A stretch of 64,000 nt of DNA. Origin: Thozetella sp. PMI_491 (taxonomy: Eukaryota; Ascomycota; Sordariomycetes; Chaetosphaeriales; Chaetosphaeriaceae). This document shows, piece by piece, positions 58,025 to 64,000 of this stretch; position 1 is the stretch's first letter; each line of letters begins with the position of its first letter. The notes beneath the pieces are model-generated. The model made no database searches. It had not been told where the DNA came from and saw only the letters and a program-made list of their open reading frames with translations. Location of the stretch: positions 222,341 to 286,340 of the forward strand of contig MU270061.1 in NCBI GenBank assembly GCA_021432635.1. Reading direction: 5' to 3'. The translations under genes were made by a program, and so were the position numbers.

Positions 58025-59266
58025 TCTCTCGTCATAACCCCCCTACACGAGATTGCCTATTCTTCATGGCTAGTGTCTACCGGAAAGATATTCTACTAGA
58101 TATTCTACCAGCCACCTCCTCATCTGAAAAACAAACAGCAGTAAACCTTCTGGACGAGTACGCGCTCATCACCAGACGGCCCGCTGACTCGGCTGTCGAA
58201 CTTCATCGGCTGGTACACCTCGCAATAAGGAGCTATCTTAAAGAGCAGGATATACAGCACAAATGGAGCCAAAAAGCAGTTATAAGCTTGGTTGAAAACT
58301 TTCTAAGCGCCAGCCATCAGAATAGGAGCAAGTGGAGGGGATTACTGCCGCATGCGAAGTATGTTCTGGCGTACAGCCTTCCTAACCAAAAAAAACGAAT
58401 CTACGGAAATCCTGGCAAAGAAATACGCCAATGCATTACGTGAAGACGGGCGGTATGATGAATCTGAGAAGCTGCTTATACAGATGATGGAGATGTTTCA
58501 GAACGAACTTGGGGTGGACCATCCAGATACACTGACAAGTATGGGCAACCTAGCAGTGACTTATAGGAACCAGGGCCGATGGGAAGAGGCTGAGAAGCTA
58601 CAGGTGCAGGTGGTAGAGACTTTTCAAAACCAGCTTGGGGTGGACCATCTAGATATACTGACAAGTATGGACAACCTAGCGTTAACCTATAGGGAACAAG
58701 GTCGATGGGAAGAGGCTGAGAAGCTGCAGGTGCAGGCGGTAGAGGCTTTTCAAAATACGCTTGGGGTGGACCATCCAGATACACTGACAAGTATGGCCAA
58801 CCTAGCATTGACCTATAGGAGCCAGGGCCGATGGGAAGAGGCTGAGAAGCTGCAGGTGCAGGCGGTAGAGGCTTTTCAAAATACGCTTGGGGTGGACCAT
58901 CCAGATACACTGACAAGTATGGCCAACCTAGCATTGACCTATAGGAGCCAGGGCCGATGGGAAGAGGCTGAGAAGCTGCAGGTGCAGGTGTTAGAGGCTT
59001 TGCAAAATAAGCTTGGGGTGAACCATCCGAATACACTAACAACCATGCATAACCTAGCATATACTTGGCAAAATCTAGGCCGCTATGCCGATGCGCTGGC
59101 CTTGATGGAACGTTGTCTGCTGGCGATGCAGCGCGTCTTAGGCCCAAATCACCCCTTCACGCTGTCCACTGCGAGGGATGTTGATGCATGGGGTGAAATG
59201 AGAAAGGCTCTTTGTGACTGGGGACTCTCTGCTCTCACTGAAAGAAGTGCTGGCTGTAGTTGGTAG
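58025..59266 (+). pseudogene. NLR-like gene fragment: winged-helix part plus TPRs, N-terminus missing
   Basis: The plus strand starts abruptly with FFMASVYRKDILLDILP, the region C-terminal to NB-ARC in fungal NLR-like proteins. It continues through ELHRLVHLAIRSYLKEQ and SKWRGLLPHAKYVLAYSL. The frame then shifts by one at an A8 run near 58386-58397, and TPRs follow to 59266. There are five to six 42-residue units (TLTSMANLALTYRSQGRWEEAEKLQVQAVEAFQNTLGVDHPD), two of them almost identical. No P-loop or effector domain is present upstream, so the receptor cannot be complete. The end (ARDVDAWGEMRK) looks natural. Confidence 0.75.
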
Positions 59267-59384
59267 CATCCTTGCTATTACATGTATATGGGCGATAATC
59301 ATATATATAATAATATACTTCTGTACTCTGTTGCGTGTACTAACAAGGAACTCGCTCTCTTGATGCCGAGAATGCCTCCTGGCC

Positions 59385-60420
59385 TTACTGGCTGTACAAA
59401 ATCAACCTGTTGCCAGCACCGCAATACTCGAGCAGATCGCCGGGACACAGCATGTTGCATTCTCCCAGCATCTGCTGGGTTGAACCAGAGTTCAACGTGT
59501 CTCCATACCAACATTCACGCCCATACTCAACTCCCGCATACTTGTAGCTAGCTGCCACGTCGAGACACATCTCGATCGTCATGTTGTCGTCGGGATAGAG
59601 GTTGCTCAACGCTCGTGCGTCTGCAGGCTCGTTGTAGCAGCTGAGCAGATTAAAATTTCCGTAGCTGGGCTTGAAGGAAGGCGTTGGCGCCGGTCCGGAG
59701 CTGGTGGTGGTGCCGGAGGGCGGCGTGCTGCCGGCCTTCATGTACAGGATAAGGTGTGCGCCTGAGCCGCAGTACTCAAACGAGTCCCCGGAGCACGTCA
59801 TCTGGCAGTTGTTGTTGTTGGGCTCGAGGGTGGCGGCGCTGTCCATTGTGTTGCCATACCAGCACTCGCGACCGTATTCGACTCCGGCATACAGGTATCC
59901 TGCTGCATCTGCGACGTCTGTCAGAACGGAGGCTTGAGTCAAGGTAACCAGCTTGGAGAAACTCACGAGCGAGACAGGCTTCAATAGACATAGCATCGTC
60001 ATCCCACAGATACGTCAGGGCACGCACGCCGAGGGGCTCCACCACACACCCGGTAAGAGTCCAGTCCGAGTTTCCAGGGTAGAAGGCGGTTTCTGTGGCC
60101 GTGGGTGGTTGGCTGCCGCTCGTGCTTGGTACAATGGCCGAGGTCGACGTAGGGGCGGCAGAATTAGTTATGGTTGCCGTCGTCTTGGTCGCAGTGCCTG
60201 TTTTGGTTACCGTTCCCCCGGTCGCTGTGGACTTGATAGTAGAGATGACATTGCAAAGACCATAGTCTGACTGGCTATTTCTGCTGTTAATTTCGACGAT
60301 GAGGAGAGAATAAATGGCTTGATAACTCACCAGTGATAGTCAGGGCTGCATTCAAATTCCGAGTAACCGCAGTAGCCAGCCTCCCCACAGCAGTTTCCCC
60401 AGTACCACTGGGCGAACAAG
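59385..60420 (-). CDS. Wall-associated protein with chitin-binding (CBM18-like) and two WSC domains, 5' end unresolved
   Basis: Exons 60283-59967 and 59917-59385 are firm. An upstream exon (from 60331 to at least 60400) joins across a 47 bp intron (60284-60330). It contributes YWGNCCGEAGYCGYSEFEC, a hevein-type chitin-binding core, finished by SPDYHCRNS. A Thr/Ser-rich linker (TATKTTATITNSAAPTSTS) leads to WSC domain 1 (DWTLTGCVVEPLGVRALTY ... YLYAGVEYGRECWYGN ... CSGDSFEYCGSG). After a short Pro/Ser linker comes WSC domain 2 (LLSCYNEPADARALSN ... CPGDLLEYCGAG). Such proteins bind chitin or glucan in walls. The first exon with signal peptide was not resolved; a piece may lie at 60500-60680. 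Confidence 0.75.
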
Positions 60421-60940
60421 GCTCCTTATCACATGTTGTCTGCCAAGTCAATAACCCAGCACCCCATTTCCTTGGCGCTCATATACTAGGAAGCTGGTGA
60501 ATGTGACGCCCGTCGATTTACCATTGTCCCTGCATTAGCGCAATTCTGCTTTACCCGAGCCTTGCTTGCTTTCCCGCCGTAGTAGAAACAGAAAGCCCAT
60601 CCTAGTCGGACTATGGGAAACCTTCCAGAATTGGGTTGTACCTCTCTGTCAACGCAAGTACCTCGAGTATCGACCCTCATTGAGTGTGCCGGAGCTCCCT
60701 GAGATGGTTGTGTGTGGGGATGTTAACTCTTTCACCGGGCCCAGCAATGGCTGTCTGGAGCTTCCTGCGGTTTCTGTTCGGCGACTATCGCTGACCCCCT
60801 TGACCTTTCTCGCACGCGCGCTCTCTCTCTCTCTCTCCCTCCCTCCCTCCCCCTCCTTCTCATCTCCTCCTAGGCACGTCAATACTCGAGGGTAGCTGCC
60901 AGTGGGACCACAGTCACAACTCGCGCCGCCCAACATCAAC
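60400..60940. other. Divergent region with a CT-rich tract
   Basis: About 0.5 kb upstream of the LysM gene. It holds a (CT)n/(CCCT)n pyrimidine tract at about 60822-60865, a common core-promoter feature in ascomycetes, roughly 80 bp before the ATG. Part of the WSC gene 5' end may lie here. Confidence 0.45.
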
Positions 60941-62211
60941 ATGCTTGCGCGAGCTTTGCTTCTCGGCCTCACATCGCTCCATGGCGTCCTTGCAGTCCCG
61001 TTCGGGTCGAGCGGAAATGCCAATTCGCTAGCTGTGATGTCCCGAGGCTATCCCGGCCACTTTGACTTGCTAGCAAGGCAGTCCGGTCCCGGGAGTGACT
61101 GCAGGTTATTTATCAACAGCTATGTGTGGCAGAACTGCAGCGAGTTCGCTGAGACGTACGGTCTCACCATCAGTCAATTCTACCGAATGAACCCCAATGT
61201 CTTGGAGGACTGCAAAGCCTTCGCACCCGGAAACGAGTATTGCATAGCATCGTGTACGGTTCCTTTTCTTTCCTTGATGCTCTTTAAGAATTTCGCACGG
61301 CTGATGCGTAGATATTAGTGACGAACAAGCCTCCTACAACGGATGGAATGTGTTCACGAGGAGCAAACACTACCTGTGTCGGCTCTGTCTTTGGCGACTG
61401 TTGTGGCAAAAACGGACAGTGAGTTGAGCACAGCCCCCTTCTCCTTGACTTTTTTCTTAGATATGACTTTTATGTCACAATGCTTACTACAAGTCCAGAT
61501 GCGGCTCGACAGAGTGAGTAATGAAACAGGCCTGAAGATAAACCTGGTAGTCGCGCACGGGAGACCTGAACTGACCTCTCCTAAAGTGAATATTGCGCAA
61601 TTGGAAACTGCCAAGCTGGGAATTGCCCAGGCAACGGGTACAGTTTCGATGGGCTCTGTGGCCCAGACCACAGCAACCTTGTTTGCGGCGGCCCATATGG
61701 CAACTGCTGTTCCGTCAACGGAGTGTGAGCGTCCCTTTCTACGTCATTTCGGTGGGCGCACGAGGCTGACAAAAGTACGCAGGTGCGGAAGCACAAGTGC
61801 TGAATGTGGCGCCGGGAATTGTCTCTATGGCGATTGCGACGATGCCGCGGTTTCATCATCCACTTCCAGGTAAGAGATAAAGTGAGGCCTAGAGCCATGG
61901 CACCCAATGTTAATCGTATAACCCACAGCACCTCAGCACGGCCTAGCCCTACCCCAGGCACGCCCAGTCCTGACGGAACCTGCGGAAAGCTGGCTGGGTA
62001 CTCATGTCTCGGCACTCAGCGAAGTTTGGGAACCAAGATAGGGGGCTCGGCTACCCTAGCCTACCTTAACCTAGGTACTACCTACAGTAGTAAGGTAATT
62101 TGCAGGCGGCTATGCGGATCCCCTGCATTGGGGGCCAAGTGCCTGAAATATGGGGGGCAATTGTCAGGTTACGCGCGGAAATGCAAACGGAAAAGACCCC
62201 GCACAGCTTAA
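60941..62211 (+). CDS. Secreted LysM plus CBM18 chitin-binding protein
   Basis: Six exons (60941-61253, 61319-61418, 61499-61513, 61587-61724, 61783-61869 and 61929-62211) give 311 aa in phase. The signal peptide MLARALLLGLTSLHGVLA is followed by a LysM module (CRLFINSYVWQNCSEFAETYGL ... FYRMNPNV ... CKAFAPGNEYC). Two hevein-type modules follow: CSRGANTTCVGSVFGDCCGKNGQ-CGSTDEYC (needing a 15 bp exon) and LCGPDHSNLVCGG, GNCCSVNGVCGSTSAEC. A third start (DGTCGKLAGYSC) is broken or differently spliced, so the C-terminus is uncertain. It binds chitin outside the cell. LysM proteins in pathogens hide chitin or protect the wall; that role is inferred only. Confidence 0.82.
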
Positions 62212-62447
62212 AGCCCACATTCAGTGGTTTAGGTAAAGTAAGATATCTTTCCCAGGTGAGGAACTAAGCCAGAGACAAAAGTTCTGCAAGAAGCAATCGC
62301 CTACCGACTCTGCGCTCTAGCTCATAATAGCAATATCCTCTAACCAGGCCAGCCTACCGACCTCGGACCCCACTGCTTTGCGACTTGCCTTCCAGCTCCA
62401 ACCCGCGCTTCTTGGCATCAATAACGTGGTATTCTTATTTCGCTCCG

Positions 62448-64000
62448 ATGGGGGCTTCTTGCGCCCTTGGTTCTTCGGCGCCTGCCGAGCTTGTCGTCCA
62501 CATCTTCCAATATTGCGACTCTTTGGCTGACTTGCGGGCGTTCTTCCTGACATGCCGCCACCTGTATCTTGTTTGGGTTGCCAATGCCCCCAGCATTCTC
62601 TGGCATGTGGGGCCCAAGGCTGTCCCCATGTTCGAGCAGGCCTTAATGGCGGTAAGCGATCAGCCTCATGACAGGGTCGACACCCAACTAATGCCGGATT
62701 CTAGGTGCGGGCCACTGCTCTCGTCCATGACGCCCACCGAGATGGTCTTCTCCCCCCGGAGATTCGACTCCATGATATTGAGGGCGCAGCTCGCAAGCCC
62801 AGCCTCGAAGAGCTCAGGGACATCCTTGACCTGCATCATCTAGTCCAATGCGTCGAGATTAGATACTGCAATGTAACGCTCCCCGAGGAATATGTTGGAG
62901 CGGCTGATGACTACGAGAGATGGCCTCGCGACAGGGTACCACCGCCACCCCTTAACACCCCAGAAGAGCCATCGGGTATGCGTGTCTGGAGAGACCGTTT
63001 CCACGCGGCAGCTTACATCACGTTGCTCATGGGGACCGTTTTTGCCCGCACATACCACCGGCCCTTCTACCCATACACCGCCTCTCGCTCCGAGAATGAA
63101 GAAGAATGGTGTCGGTGGAGGCTTTTTAACCTTATGCGCAAGGCCTCCTTCGGTCACGCAGGCTACTCGTATCTTGGGGTCGAGGAGGAAGAGCGGGAGT
63201 ACCTGCGCCGCTTCCCAGTCTACGATCTCAATGACGAGTTAGGGGGTCAGAAGGAAGTATTTGGCCCGGTCATAGAGTGGTTCGTACGGTTAGCGCTGCT
63301 CCAGTTCCGGGCCGGACCGCCGCCGCCATCCCGGGATATGCTGCGTGATGAGGTAAGAGCGGCAACGTTGGAAGCGGAGACAGGCATGGACCCTAGCCCC
63401 CCGGGCCGAGCGTGGATGCATTGGCCCGAGTCCGGCCTAATGACTCAGTGGTTCCATGGTGGATCTGCTGCCGAAGGTGAAGCGATTCTCTGGCTCACGA
63501 TGCAAGCAATCCACATGTTCGAGTTCATTCTGAGCTGCATCGCCAACTCTGACGGCAAGCGACGGCTGGGGCGACCCAAGGTCCGGAACCCTAGGACGTT
63601 CTCCGGGAAGACGAGGACTGCCAAAGTCGTCCTCTTTGGCGTCTTTCAGGCCGAAGAGATTCTGATGCCGGACAACGTCATGGACTCGGCTGATCAGCAG
63701 CTACTTGCACACACTCCCCGCTCTTCCGATCTGGAAGCACCAGTTGGCCACGAAGAAAAGTATCTCACGGCCTTTCCTCCAATCTTGGACATTCCCCTCG
63801 TGCTGGAAGACTTGTACCAGCGCTCCGGCATTGCCAATATGAACCATGACGAAAATGCGGCCCCTCCGCCACTTCAGTTCTTTACCTTTCTCCTTCGACA
63901 CCATTTCAACCTTCAGTTTCACAAAAAACTATTTGGTACATCTTGGAGGCAGCTGCAAGACTACCATTTCTTCAAGAACCGGGCCACCATCTTTGCAAAT
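62448..64000 (+). CDS. F-box-like protein, 3' end outside window
   Basis: Exon 1 (62448-62651) codes MGASCALGSSAPAELVVHIFQYCDSLADLRAFFLTCRHLYLVW, an F-box-type helix set. A 53 bp intron (62652-62704, acceptor ttctag) leads to an exon open for 432 codons to the window end. The second exon is acidic and Trp-rich (YERWPRDRVPPPP, EEEWCRWRLFNLMRKAS, WFVRLALLQFR) with no second known domain. The family with this layout is common in hypocrealean genomes and has no assigned job beyond likely SCF substrate recruitment. No stop occurs before 64000. Confidence 0.78.

Noticed and set aside
58476-59147. Antisense 223-codon Pro-rich ORF opposite the TPR repeats
   Set aside because: It is the mirror of a repeated coding array and has no independent start context or family features.

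Overview
The window is nuclear DNA of a filamentous ascomycete (Pezizomycotina, probably a sordariomycete; the species cannot be fixed from this sequence). The evidence is short spliceosomal introns of about 45-120 bp with GTRNGT donors and CTAAC/CTGAC branch sites, many Zn2Cys6 regulators, a chitin synthase, fungal NLR-type genes, and a strong repeat-induced-point-mutation (RIP)-like pattern in decayed repeats. Many genes are split over several exons; the exon models below were built by hand from splice signals, reading phase and protein-family continuity.

Layout. 1-8 kb: the tail of one Zn2Cys6 regulator, an ACS/Dal5-type transporter, a second Zn2Cys6 regulator whose upstream region holds G25 and G43 runs, and a secreted M19 dipeptidase; together they look like a nutrient-uptake group. 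8.5-9.2 kb: a 5'-truncated RBR ubiquitin-ligase fragment. 10.4-15.6 kb: a 5.2 kb unit bounded by diverged inverted repeats of about 120 bp with TA on both sides, filled by a decayed patatin/NB-ARC/TPR (NLR-like) gene. 16-20 kb: a short-chain dehydrogenase facing a third Zn2Cys6 regulator. 21-25 kb: an F-box/ankyrin gene with an in-frame stop and a secreted protein of unknown family.

26-36 kb: an SGNH esterase/lipase, then an extradiol (LigB/DODA-type) dioxygenase, a monocarboxylate-type MFS transporter, a Zn2Cys6 regulator and a second SDR, which resemble a small aromatic or DOPA-type catabolic cluster. 37-42 kb: a ten-exon serine carboxypeptidase (S10) and a division-1 chitin synthase. 44-54 kb: a secreted PAN-domain protein, a giant membrane ankyrin protein with a spliced-on acidic tail, and an intact host-like gene with two retropepsin-fold domains. 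54.7-59.3 kb: a DUF6594 membrane protein, a gene-poor stretch, and a second NLR graveyard in which an inverted TPR relic abuts a truncated winged-helix/TPR gene. 59.4-64 kb: a WSC/chitin-binding wall protein, a LysM plus CBM18 chitin-binding protein, and an F-box gene running off the window.

The most unusual locus is the TIR-bounded NLR unit. Thirteen in-frame stops were read by eye. All are TAG or TAA, and each can be reached by one CpA-to-TpA change. Its ten-unit TPR array is almost untouched, and a 41 bp direct repeat lies about 200 bp outside each end.
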